From NCBI GenBank assembly GCA_963593765.1, contig CAVBBU010000041.1, positions 1 to 15,805 of the forward strand: a stretch of 15,805 bases of DNA. The letters run 5' to 3'. Position numbers and translations under genes: made by a program. The notes under the pieces were generated by a model that searched no databases, had not been told where the DNA came from, and was given only the letters and a program-made list of their open reading frames with translations. Source of the DNA: CAVBBU01 sp963593765. Its GTDB lineage: Bacteria > Bacillota > Clostridia > Lachnospirales > Lachnospiraceae. Shown here in pieces: positions 1-6,533 of the stretch. Numbering within the stretch: position 1 is the first letter of the stretch; every line of letters starts with the position of its first letter.

Positions 1-37
1 AAACAAAAGACATTGTACGCAACTCATACAATGTCTT
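1..37 (-). terminator. Intrinsic terminator after the SEC-C gene
   Basis: An 11-bp perfect stem pairs 7-17 with 27-37 around a 9-nt loop. Read on the minus strand, the stem is followed directly by TTTTGTTT at the window edge. It lies about 14 bp after the stop of the SEC-C gene, so it should end the amino-acid transporter / SEC-C transcript. The stem is AT-rich but uninterrupted. The same stem would also form on the plus strand, but no U-run follows there, which supports minus-strand termination. Confidence 0.8.
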
Positions 38-50
38 AGATATAATAATT

Positions 51-560
51 TTATGCATTTTTGCCGCAGCAAAATTTATACTTCTTTCCGGAACCGCAAG
101 GACAAGGATCATTTCTTCCTACCTTATGAGCCTTAACTATAGTCCCACTCTTTTTCTGCTCCTTATACAGCTCTTTTCTTCTTTCCTCTGGTATAAGCTT
201 CTCCCACTGTGGAAGCTCATAAAGCCAATTAGCCTTAGCCTCTACCATATTATAGTATAACCTCTCAAGGTCTATATCTATCTTAACCTTGGTATCCTCT
301 GCCATCTTTTCTATATCATTATGATAGCCCTTAAGGCTCTCATCTATACCATCAAGAAAGCCTACCATAGTTTGAATATCTGTATTAAATCCTTCGGCAA
401 GCTCCTTAACCGTACCCTCGATAACCTCATTTGGATTAGAAAGAAGCTTTTCGTATATTCCCTTTTCTACCTGAAAATAATCCTTCCAAAGTCTTTCCTT
501 TTGCTTATTGTCAGTACCATTGCCGTATGCTACATTTCTCCACTGTTCTAAAAGAGTCAT
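51..560 (-). CDS. SEC-C motif (zinc-binding) protein
   Basis: A 169-residue soluble protein of unknown function. The last 25 residues form a SEC-C motif, the small zinc-binding tail first known from SecA: VGRNDPCPCGSGKKYKFCCG, with likely zinc ligands C153, C155, C164 and C165. Residues 1-146 look mostly helical and charged, with no membrane segment, and I recognise no catalytic domain. SEC-C tails occur on many unrelated bacterial proteins and usually act as binding or adaptor modules, so this is not a SecA fragment: no helicase motor is present. The ATG start is preceded by AAGGTGG at 8 nt. It starts 18 bp after the stop of the ABC ATPase gene and is followed by an intrinsic terminator, so it is probably the last gene of that operon. 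Any link to amino-acid uptake is inference from position only. Confidence 0.85.
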   Translation of the reverse strand: MTLLEQWRNVAYGNGTDNKQKERLWKDYFQVEKGIYEKLLSNPNEVIEGTVKELAEGFNTDIQTMVGFLDGIDESLKGYHNDIEKMAEDTKVKIDIDLERLYYNMVEAKANWLYELPQWEKLIPEERRKELYKEQKKSGTIVKAHKVGRNDPCPCGSGKKYKFCCGKNA

Positions 561-578
561 AACCTAAACCACCTTATA

Positions 579-1319
579 TTATAATACTTTATTTAAAAAG
601 CTTTTTAATCTATCACTTTTTGGATTCTCGAAGATTTCCTTTGGAGTGCCTTCCTCTACTATATAGCCATCATCCATAAAAAGCACTCTGTCAGCAACCT
701 CTCTTGCAAATCCCATCTCATGTGTAACTACTATCATAGTCATACCGGCAGATGCAAGTGATTTCATAACATCGAGTACCTCGCCTACCATCTCTGGATC
801 TAGTGCGGAGGTTGGCTCATCAAAAAGCATAATATCAGGATTCATCTCCAGTGCTCTTGCTATAGCTATACGCTGCTTTTGACCACCCGAAAGCCTTGAC
901 GGATATTCATCTGCCTTATCTAAAAGTCCTACTCTATCTAAGAGCTTTTTAGCAGCCTCTATAGCCTCAGCCTTATTCATCTTTTTAAGCTCAACCGGTG
1001 CTAGTATCATATTCTGCATAATATTTAAATGATTAAACAGATTAAAATGCTGGAATACCATACCTATATTTTGCCTAACAAGATTAATATTAGTTTTGCT
1101 GTCTGTTATATCTACTCCGTCGATCTTTATCGTTCCGCTGGTTGCCTTCTCTAGCTTATTAAGGCATCTAAGCATAGTACTCTTTCCGCTTCCTGACGGA
1201 CCTATAAGCACTACTACCTCCTGCTCCTTAACATCTACAGATATATCCTTAAGTACCTCTATATCTCCGAAGTTCTTTTTTAGATTTTCAACATGTATCT
1301 TAATCTTATCTCCTGCCAC
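579..1319 (-). CDS. glnQ: Polar amino-acid ABC transporter ATP-binding protein (GlnQ-type)
   Basis: A 246-residue cytoplasmic ATPase that powers amino-acid uptake through the neighbouring permease. All motifs are intact: Walker A GPSGSGKST at 40-48, Q-loop glutamine at Q90, signature LSGGQKQR at 143-150, Walker B IMLFDEP at 163-169 and switch histidine H200. The length matches the PAAT/HisP-GlnQ family, and there is no C-terminal regulatory domain of the MetN type. The start is GTG (CAC on the plus strand at 1317-1319), with GAGG 7 nt upstream inside the end of the permease gene. The coding regions overlap by 14 bp, which suggests translational coupling. An ATT or ATA start a few codons later is possible but less usual. 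Motifs place it clearly in the polar amino-acid subfamily; the glutamine assignment rests on the partner binding protein. Confidence 0.93.
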   Translation of the reverse strand: MAGDKIKIHVENLKKNFGDIEVLKDISVDVKEQEVVVLIGPSGSGKSTMLRCLNKLEKATSGTIKIDGVDITDSKTNINLVRQNIGMVFQHFNLFNHLNIMQNMILAPVELKKMNKAEAIEAAKKLLDRVGLLDKADEYPSRLSGGQKQRIAIARALEMNPDIMLFDEPTSALDPEMVGEVLDVMKSLASAGMTMIVVTHEMGFAREVADRVLFMDDGYIVEEGTPKEIFENPKSDRLKSFLNKVL

Positions 1320-1977
1320 AGTTGACCCTCTTTTCTATATACTTAGATACCTTACTGAGGATAATAATAACCACCATATACATAAGACCTACTATAAGCC
1401 ATGTCTCTAATGCCTTCATAGTATTAGAAACAACAGTCTTTCCTGTATTAGTAAGCTCCGGAAATCCTATAACAGAAAGTATAGACGTATCCTTAAGAGT
1501 AATTATAAACTGGTTAATGATAGAAGGTATCATGGTTCTTATAGCCTGTGGAAGTATTACCTTTCTCATGCTCTTTCCATATGTAAGTCCAAGGCTTCTA
1601 GCAGCCTCCATCTGACCTGAGTCAACACTTTCTATACCTGCTCTTATAATCTCTGCCATATAGGCACCGCAGTTCATAGCCAGTGCTATAGTTCCTGCCT
1701 GAAGTGATGAAAGTCTAAAGCCCTTAAAGCCTATCATCTGTATAAATGTAGGCAAACCGAAATATACAAAGAATGCCAAAACTATAAGAGGCCAGCCTCT
1801 TACAGCATCTACATATACAACGCCTATCGTATGCAAAATCTTATTCCTTGAAACATTGCATAGTCCAAAGATAAGACCTATAACGCAGGCAAAGAGCAGG
1901 GATATAAATGCAAGTAGCAATGTATATCCCAGTGCTGTTATAAGCTGTCCTCCATATACCTGTAAAATTCTAATCAT
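1306..1977 (-). CDS. glnP: Amino-acid ABC transporter permease (HisM/GlnP family)
   Basis: A 223-residue integral membrane protein forming the translocation channel, probably as a homodimer because only one permease gene is present. Several hydrophobic segments are visible, including residues about 10-38, 50-75, 85-105 and a C-terminal segment near 190-210. The coupling (EAA) loop reads EAARSLGLTYGKSMRKVILP, the element that docks onto the ATPase. It is about the usual size for the family. The ATG start has AAGAGG a few bases upstream, and the gene begins 9 bp after the binding-protein stop. Its end overlaps the ATPase start by 14 bp. Order and spacing (binding protein, permease, ATPase) indicate one transcript. 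Confidence 0.93.
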   Translation of the reverse strand: MIRILQVYGGQLITALGYTLLLAFISLLFACVIGLIFGLCNVSRNKILHTIGVVYVDAVRGWPLIVLAFFVYFGLPTFIQMIGFKGFRLSSLQAGTIALAMNCGAYMAEIIRAGIESVDSGQMEAARSLGLTYGKSMRKVILPQAIRTMIPSIINQFIITLKDTSILSVIGFPELTNTGKTVVSNTMKALETWLIVGLMYMVVIIILSKVSKYIEKRVNCGRR

Positions 1978-1986
1978 CTAAGCCTC

Positions 1987-2847
1987 TTACTTTAAATATT
2001 TGTTGAGTATCTCGTCGTATGTTCCATTGTCCTTAATATTCTTAAGCCCAGCATTGAACATATCAAGTAATTCCTGGTTGTCCTCGTTCATTATAGCCAT
2101 TCCGTAAGGTGAGCCCTCACTCTCCATTCCCTCTGGAATCTTAAGTGCAAGGTCATGCTGCTTGATATAAGCTGCCATAACTGGTGTATCCTCAAAGCAT
2201 GCTACTGAGTTACCTGCAAGTGTATCCTGATACATAGTAGGTGAATCATCAAACTTAACTATATTAAGCTCATACTCATCCTTAAGGCTCTCTGCAAAGT
2301 CTGCTCCTGCTGTACCATTCTTAACTGCAACTGTAGCACCCTTAAGATCATCGAAGCTAGCTATGTCGCTGTCTGCTGCAACTGCTACTGTCTGAGTTGC
2401 ATTATAATAACCATCTGTGAATATCCAACCTGAATCTATACGCTCCTGCTTGATAGAAGCTCCTGCTATAATAGCATCTGCCTGTCCAGACTGAACTGCT
2501 GCTACTGCACCATCCCAGCCAAGGCTGTTAAGCTCATACTCAAAGCCCTGATCCTTAGCTATAGCATCAAGAATATCTACATCTATACCTACAAAGTTTC
2601 CAGACTCATCTGTATACTCAAATGGTACGAAAACTGTATCTGTAGCTATAACCCACTTCTTGTCGCTACCCTTCTTTGCTTCCTCTGTAACATTCTCAGC
2701 CACATCAGCCTTTGTTTCCTCTGATACTGTCTCTGCTACAGTAGCCTCTGCTGTAGTAGTAGTGCTTGAGCTGCCTGAGCATGCTACAAGTCCCATAGCT
2801 GTTACAGCCGTAAGTGCAATTGCTAAAACCTTTTTTGTCATCTTCAT
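1987..2847 (-). CDS. glnH: Amino-acid ABC transporter substrate-binding lipoprotein (GlnH-like)
   Basis: A 286-residue extracytoplasmic solute-binding protein, anchored as a lipoprotein. The signal peptide MKMTKKVLAIALTAVTAMG is followed by the lipobox LVAC, with lipidation at C23. A Ser/Thr/Ala/Glu-rich linker then leads into a PBPb-type domain. Signatures resembling E. coli GlnH are DTVFVPFEYTDESGNFVGID, the QERID segment with the arginine that in this family binds the ligand carboxylate, DGYY, and FEDTP with a candidate amino-group aspartate. These point to a polar amino acid, most likely glutamine; the exact ligand is inference. I place the start at 2847, not at an ATG 11 codons upstream (2880), because AGAGGGG lies 7 nt before it and the signal peptide begins there. 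It leads the three-gene transporter operon. Confidence 0.92.
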   Translation of the reverse strand: MKMTKKVLAIALTAVTAMGLVACSGSSSTTTTAEATVAETVSEETKADVAENVTEEAKKGSDKKWVIATDTVFVPFEYTDESGNFVGIDVDILDAIAKDQGFEYELNSLGWDGAVAAVQSGQADAIIAGASIKQERIDSGWIFTDGYYNATQTVAVAADSDIASFDDLKGATVAVKNGTAGADFAESLKDEYELNIVKFDDSPTMYQDTLAGNSVACFEDTPVMAAYIKQHDLALKIPEGMESEGSPYGMAIMNEDNQELLDMFNAGLKNIKDNGTYDEILNKYLK

Positions 2848-2875
2848 AATTATTCCCCTCTTTCTAAAAATATTT

Positions 2876-2909
2876 TGCATAATTTTATCACAAATTTAAT
2901 AATTATGCA
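2876..2909. promoter_or_regulatory. 9-bp inverted repeat between the AI-2E gene and glnH-like gene
   Basis: TGCATAATT (2876-2884) is repeated as its exact reverse complement AATTATGCA (2901-2909), with 16 bp between. It fills most of the 62-bp gap between the stop of the AI-2E gene and the start of the binding-protein gene. On the minus strand the second arm is followed by AAATATTTTT, so it could act as a weak AT-rich terminator for the upstream gene. Alternatively, arms centred about 25 bp apart flanking a possible -35 (TTGTGA) could be an operator controlling the transporter. The promoter match is poor, with only 15 bp to the nearest TATTTT. Confidence 0.4.
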
Positions 2910-4151
2910 TTATTTTTCTTCTTTAATATATTCCAATGTTTCTGAATCTATACGCTTTAAGCCCCAATAATCTATAGTCTTATCTGACAGATTGTGCTTT
3001 CTAAGCGAATTATCTACCAGCTTTGCCACTGTTTTATATATTACGGCAAATGTCGGCACTGCAATAATCATTCCTACTATACCAAACCAACCGCCAAATA
3101 AAAGTATTGCAAAAAGTATCCAAAAGCTTGATAGTCCTGTGCTCTTTCCAAGTATCTTAGGTCCTAGTATATTGCCATCGAATTGCTGAAGTATAATTAT
3201 AAATACTATAAACTCAAGGCACTTAATAGGCGAAACTAAAAGCAGCAGCACCGCACTTGGTATAGCTCCAAGAAATGGTCCAAAAAATGGAATCACATTA
3301 GTTATCCCAACAAATGCACTTATAAGAAGCGGATATGGCATCTTAAGCAGATATAATACAATAAAGCAAAGTATTCCGATTATAACTGAATCTATAATCT
3401 TACCAACTATAAACTTTGAAAATACATCCTTAATATATATACATTCCTCTACAAGCTCATTTGCCCAGTTAAGCGGAAGCAAGCTATAGCTTATCTTCTT
3501 TGCCTGTGCTATAAGCGTTCCCTTAATATTAAGCAAATACATCATGACTATAATTCCTATAATAAAGTTCATAAGTGTATTAACTGCACTCATCACGCCA
3601 CTTGATAAGCTAAAAATGTATTTGTCAATGTTAGGCACAAGCTCATTTGCGATCCAATCCGTCAGAGTAGCTGTAAGCTTTTGATACTGCTCATAAACTA
3701 TCTGTTTTTGCTCTGGATTATCCTCTAAAAGCTTTACTATATAAGCATTTGCATTTTGCAATCTACCAGGTAGATTATCAAGCATGCTTTGCACACTTGC
3801 GATAAGCTGTGGTATAAGCATAAGGCTAAGTCCTACAACTACAACAAGAAGTATGATTAGGCATATAGTTGATGAAATACCTCTTGCTATTGATCTTGCA
3901 GTCTTTTTTCTTTTTATTACCTTACTTAAGCTTCTTGCAAAGAAGTCAAACATATGGTTATATGCAGGGCTAAGTAGGAATGCGAATACTATTCCATATA
4001 TTATAGGTGAAAGTATCTGCACAAGATTACTATAAGCCTGTCTTACAACTGAAAATTTGTTAATGCAAAATTCCATTATAAGTGCTGCTGCAATAACACA
4101 TATAAGCGTTATTCCTATCGCTATATATGAGCTGTATTTTTTATCCTTCAT
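2910..4151 (-). CDS. AI-2E family transporter (membrane permease of unknown substrate)
   Basis: A 413-residue polytopic membrane protein of the AI-2E/UPF0118 family. N-terminal hydrophobic hairpins lie near residues 8-28 and 38-62, with another at 90-115. A soluble stretch of about 60 residues follows (about 125-185), then a cluster of hydrophobic segments through about residue 375. Family-like features are the PFFGPFLGAIPSA turn, the QQFDGNILGPKILGKSTGL stretch and the GGWFGIVGMIIAVP segment near the C-terminus. The name derives from E. coli TqsA, reported to export autoinducer-2. Other members have been linked to sodium/proton antiport, so the substrate here is open. The ATG start has AAGGAG 4 nt upstream. 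No convincing promoter is visible in the 66 bp between the upstream hairpin and the start. Confidence 0.9.
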   Translation of the reverse strand: MKDKKYSSYIAIGITLICVIAAALIMEFCINKFSVVRQAYSNLVQILSPIIYGIVFAFLLSPAYNHMFDFFARSLSKVIKRKKTARSIARGISSTICLIILLVVVVGLSLMLIPQLIASVQSMLDNLPGRLQNANAYIVKLLEDNPEQKQIVYEQYQKLTATLTDWIANELVPNIDKYIFSLSSGVMSAVNTLMNFIIGIIVMMYLLNIKGTLIAQAKKISYSLLPLNWANELVEECIYIKDVFSKFIVGKIIDSVIIGILCFIVLYLLKMPYPLLISAFVGITNVIPFFGPFLGAIPSAVLLLLVSPIKCLEFIVFIIILQQFDGNILGPKILGKSTGLSSFWILFAILLFGGWFGIVGMIIAVPTFAVIYKTVAKLVDNSLRKHNLSDKTIDYWGLKRIDSETLEYIKEEK

Positions 4152-4217
4152 AAAACTCCTTGCTCTTAAAATACTGAATGTTTAAGTGATGATTTTATTA
4201 TTCTTTAAATTTATGAA

Positions 4218-4246
4218 ATACACCCGCCCAAAGTGGGTGGGTGTAT
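4218..4246 (-). terminator. GC-rich hairpin downstream of the 6S-like RNA
   Basis: ATACACCC...GGGTGTAT form an 8-bp outer stem, continued by four more pairs after a single mismatch, with a 3-nt loop. It is the most GC-rich element in a gap otherwise rich in A and T and lies about 16 nt past the closing stem of the structured RNA. On the minus strand it is followed by TTCATAAATTT, a poor U-tract; on the plus strand a CTTTTTCTTTT run follows after a few bases, and the mismatch becomes a G-U pair. A minus-strand terminator fits the layout best, but efficiency may be partial, letting transcription reach the AI-2E gene. Confidence 0.55.
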
Positions 4247-4258
4247 GCTGCTTTTTCT

Positions 4259-4442
4259 TTTAAATCCCAAAATGCCGGTCTTACGTATTGACGCCTAGCA
4301 GTGCTAGGTGGGTACTCTCACGTAGCTATCTATCTTCCACTAGCATAAAGGAGGCATGATATCCTGCTACAGCTTTTGAGTTCCCTTTAATCAATATGTA
4401 GGTTCAAAAGTGGTAAGATTATCGCACATTCCAGGATTGTTA
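4259..4442 (-). ncRNA. ssrS: Candidate 6S RNA (ssrS)
   Basis: A structured, non-coding stretch of about 180 nt with its own consensus promoter. The 5' end AATCCTGGAATGT (4438-4426, minus strand) pairs with 4263-4275. After an asymmetric internal loop, TCTTAC (4418-4413) pairs with GTAAGA (4279-4284). Four pairs of this closing stem are G-U on the minus strand and would be A-C mismatches on the plus strand, so the RNA is the minus-strand product. Inside, CTTTTGA (4410-4404) pairs with TCAAAAG (4379-4373), and CCTAGC/GCTAGG forms a small hairpin near 4294-4308. A long bulged rod with an open central region and a length of 150-200 nt is what is known for 6S RNA, which mimics an open promoter and binds housekeeping RNA polymerase. 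The TTTTGAACC stretch also resembles Firmicute 6S RNAs as I remember them. A leader or riboswitch for the AI-2E gene is the main alternative. Confidence 0.62.
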
Positions 4443-4448
4443 TAATTG

Positions 4449-4477
4449 ATTATATTCTCTTAATTGGCTTTTTTCAA
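4449..4477 (-). promoter_or_regulatory. Consensus sigma-A promoter of the 6S-like RNA
   Basis: On the minus strand a -35 TTGAAA (4477-4472) and a -10 TATAAT (4454-4449) are separated by exactly 17 bp. These are near-perfect housekeeping hexamers. Transcription is predicted to begin at an A near 4441-4443, just before the closing stem of the structured RNA. The -35 lies only 8 bp beyond the stop codon of the HAD phosphatase gene, and no terminator separates the two. Confidence 0.8.
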
Positions 4478-4484
4478 TAGCATT

Positions 4485-5123
4485 TTAAAGTATATCTATA
4501 AGCTCATTCATACTGTCTATAATTTTGCAGGCACCAGCTTCCTTAAGCTCATCTCTTCCGCCGTAGCCATAGGCTACTCCTATAGTTTTAATTTCATGTG
4601 ATGCTGCACCTATAACATCATACTTAGTATCACCTATCAAAATTACATCGCTAGGTCTTAAGCCGACGGCATTTAAAACATATTCTATAACCTCACTCTT
4701 TCCTGCCCTACTTCTGTCTGTTGTCGCACCACCTACATAATCAAAATACTTATCAAGCTCGAAATGTTCAACCACTCTTCTTGCAAGATGCTCTGGCTTA
4801 GAGGTTGCAACATAGAGCTTCTTTCCTGCATCCTTAAGCGCCTTCAGGCTTTCATTTACATTAGGATATACCTCACATTCAAATATACCCTTTTCTGAAT
4901 AATATTTTCTATATACCGCAACTGCCTCATCTGCCTTGTCATCATCAAAGCCATAAAAGGTTTTAAAGGATCTAAAAAGAGGCGGACCGACAAAGCGATT
5001 TAGCTTTACTGGATCATTTTCCTCTATTCCAAAATGCTTAAGTGCTATTTGGGTGGATTTTCTAATTCCATCACCTGAATCAGTCAGGGTTCCGTCAAGG
5101 TCAAATAAAATATGTGAATACAT
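4485..5123 (-). CDS. HAD-superfamily hydrolase, phosphoglycolate phosphatase-like
   Basis: A 212-residue soluble phosphatase of the haloacid dehalogenase superfamily. Motif I FDLDGTLTDSG supplies the nucleophile D8 and acid/base D10. Motif II is VATSK (T107/S108), the motif III lysine is near K142 and motif IV IGDTKYD supplies D165 and D169 for Mg2+. The stretch between motifs I and II has the helical cap of the PGP/beta-phosphoglucomutase class. Likely substrates are small phosphorylated metabolites; phosphoglycolate or pyrophosphate are family guesses. I place the start at 5123 because GGAGG lies 5 nt before that ATG and motif I then sits at its usual distance. The ATG at 5156 would add 11 residues without a good ribosome binding site. 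It is a single gene with its own promoter. Confidence 0.9.
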   Translation of the reverse strand: MYSHILFDLDGTLTDSGDGIRKSTQIALKHFGIEENDPVKLNRFVGPPLFRSFKTFYGFDDDKADEAVAVYRKYYSEKGIFECEVYPNVNESLKALKDAGKKLYVATSKPEHLARRVVEHFELDKYFDYVGGATTDRSRAGKSEVIEYVLNAVGLRPSDVILIGDTKYDVIGAASHEIKTIGVAYGYGGRDELKEAGACKIIDSMNELIDIL

Positions 5124-5162
5124 GCTTCCTCCGAACAAAATAAAAACTGGTTTCAAGGAGCT

Positions 5163-5192
5163 ATTATAGCATAGTTTATGCTATGCTGTTAC
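5163..5192 (-). promoter_or_regulatory. Promoter with internal palindrome upstream of the HAD gene
   Basis: On the minus strand a perfect -10 TATAAT (5168-5163) lies about 40 bp before the HAD start codon. The best -35 is GTAACA, 18 bp upstream, which is only a partial match. The spacer is filled by a 20-bp palindrome, AGCATAG-tttatg-CTATGCT (5168-5187), touching the -10 box. A palindrome in this place is typical of a repressor operator, but no regulator gene is in the window to match it. Confidence 0.5.
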
Positions 5193-5245
5193 ATATTCTT
5201 CTCAAAGTAACTTCCCGTAGTAAAATAGCCTGTAGTAAAATAATT

Positions 5246-5266
5246 AAGCTTTGACTGTAAAGCCTT
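5246..5266 (-). terminator. Possible weak terminator after the alcohol dehydrogenase gene
   Basis: On the minus strand AAGGCTTT (5266-5259) can pair with AAAGCTT (5252-5246) across a 6-nt loop, with one bulged base. The sequence AATTATTTT follows. The stem is short and the U-tract broken. It is the best terminator candidate in the 5193-5357 gap. That gap is otherwise AT-rich and also holds three copies of AAAGCCTT (5259, 5277, 5318) and an ATAGAA/TTCTAT pair (5290-5312). Confidence 0.35.
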
Positions 5267-5357
5267 CTACAAGCAAAAAGCCTTATCATATAGAATTAAA
5301 TTCCATTTCTATACAATAAAGCCTTTTATATTACTCCTATGATTCCTAGTATTTCTT

Positions 5358-6518
5358 TTATTTACATCCAAGCAGAATTTTTTTAACATCTGCCTCATTA
5401 AGCTTCACATACGCTCTTGTAGATATATTACTTGTTCTTACTGCCTCTGCTGCCATCTCATCAAACCTTTCATCTGTGATTCCTACCTCTAAAAGGCTCT
5501 CAGGCATATCAAGCGATTTGTTAAATTCCCTAACTGCCTTGATGCCAAGAGCAGCAGCTTTTTTATCATCTTCCTCGTCTATACCAAAGACCTCTCTTGC
5601 AAAGCGAGCAAAGCGTGGCATGGTTTTTTCTGATAATACATATTCCATCCATGCCGGAGTAAGTATAGCAAGACCAACTCCGTGGGTAATGTCATAATAT
5701 GCACTAAGCACATGCTCTATAGGATGAACGCTCCATGCACCGCCCTTTCCTACTGTTAGAAGATGATTTAATCCTACAGTTGATGCCCACATAAGATTAG
5801 ACCTCGCCTCATAATTAGTAGGATCATCGATCGCAACTCTTGCATATTTAATTACTGTCTTCATAACAGCCTCGCTTAGAGTATCTGTTATATATGCCTC
5901 ATCATTAGGCTGGAAATACTGCTCCATAACATGTGACAATATATCAACCGAGCCTGCTGCCGTTTGCTTTGCAGGCAATGAATAAAGATAAGTAGGATCA
6001 CAGATAGATAAGCTAGGATATAAAAGTGGATGGTTTAGTTCAAGCTTTTCATGTGTAGCCTCATTACTTATTACCGCTCCGGAATTCATCTCCGATCCTG
6101 TTGCACATATAGTAAGCACTACAGCAACTGGCAATGCCTTTTTTACAAGGCTTCTATCCTTAACTAAATCCCACGGCTTGCCATCATAACAGGCTGCAGC
6201 TGCTATATGCTTAGATGCATCTATAGTACTTCCGCCACCGACAGCAAGTATAACCTGAATATCCTTTTCCTTACATATGGCAGTGCCCTTTTCTACGGAT
6301 GTAAGCTTTGGATTTGGCTCTATTCCGGGTAACTCTGATACTTCAAAATCAGAAAGCAAGCTAAGCAGCTTATCATATATGCCATTTCTTTTTATGCTTC
6401 CGCCGCCATATACAAGCAAAACTCTTTTTCCGTACTTAGAAAGCTCCTCAGGTAAGCACTCCACCTGATCCTTTCCAAATCTAATATCTGTTGGAATATG
6501 AAAAGTAAAATTATTCAT
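5358..6518 (-). CDS. Iron-containing alcohol dehydrogenase (YqhD/butanol dehydrogenase type)
   Basis: A 386-residue group III metal-dependent alcohol dehydrogenase that interconverts aldehydes and alcohols with NAD(P)H. The nucleotide-binding domain shows VYGGGSIKRNG (near 36-46) and AVGGGSTID (92-100). The metal site matches YqhD spacing: D192, H196, H265 and H279, in DILSH, VHPIEHV and DITHGVG. Family length is normal and no residue is missing. YqhD-type enzymes act broadly on short-chain and other aldehydes, usually in the reducing direction during fermentation. The ATG start has AAGGAG 6 nt upstream, and the gene begins 15 bp after the DAO-family flavoprotein stop, making it the last gene of the amine-oxidation train. 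A role in reducing an aldehyde released by that pathway is inference from position. Confidence 0.93.
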   Translation of the reverse strand: MNNFTFHIPTDIRFGKDQVECLPEELSKYGKRVLLVYGGGSIKRNGIYDKLLSLLSDFEVSELPGIEPNPKLTSVEKGTAICKEKDIQVILAVGGGSTIDASKHIAAAACYDGKPWDLVKDRSLVKKALPVAVVLTICATGSEMNSGAVISNEATHEKLELNHPLLYPSLSICDPTYLYSLPAKQTAAGSVDILSHVMEQYFQPNDEAYITDTLSEAVMKTVIKYARVAIDDPTNYEARSNLMWASTVGLNHLLTVGKGGAWSVHPIEHVLSAYYDITHGVGLAILTPAWMEYVLSEKTMPRFARFAREVFGIDEEDDKKAAALGIKAVREFNKSLDMPESLLEVGITDERFDEMAAEAVRTSNISTRAYVKLNEADVKKILLGCK

Positions 6519-6533
6519 GATATGCTCCTTGCT

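Noticed and set aside
51..560. Fragment of SecA
   Set aside because: Only the zinc-binding tail is shared; the rest has no motor-domain motif, and the gene has its own start and ribosome binding site.
1096..1410. Plus-strand open frame of about 100 codons, and similar plus-strand frames elsewhere (for example 10549-10854, 13783-14115, 14430-14759)
   Set aside because: They lie opposite strongly supported minus-strand genes with intact family motifs, show no recognisable domain, and are low-complexity Ser/Ile/Leu-rich translations typical of antisense shadows.
2910..4151. Quorum-sensing autoinducer-2 exporter
   Set aside because: Family membership is clear, but the family name does not fix the substrate, and no AI-2 synthesis or response gene is in the window.
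4218..4442. Riboswitch controlling the AI-2E gene
   Set aside because: The promoter, structured RNA and hairpin order would suit a riboswitch, but I recognise no aptamer core, the hairpin is followed by a poor U-tract, and the long closing stem with G-U pairs fits a free-standing 6S RNA better. Not fully excluded.
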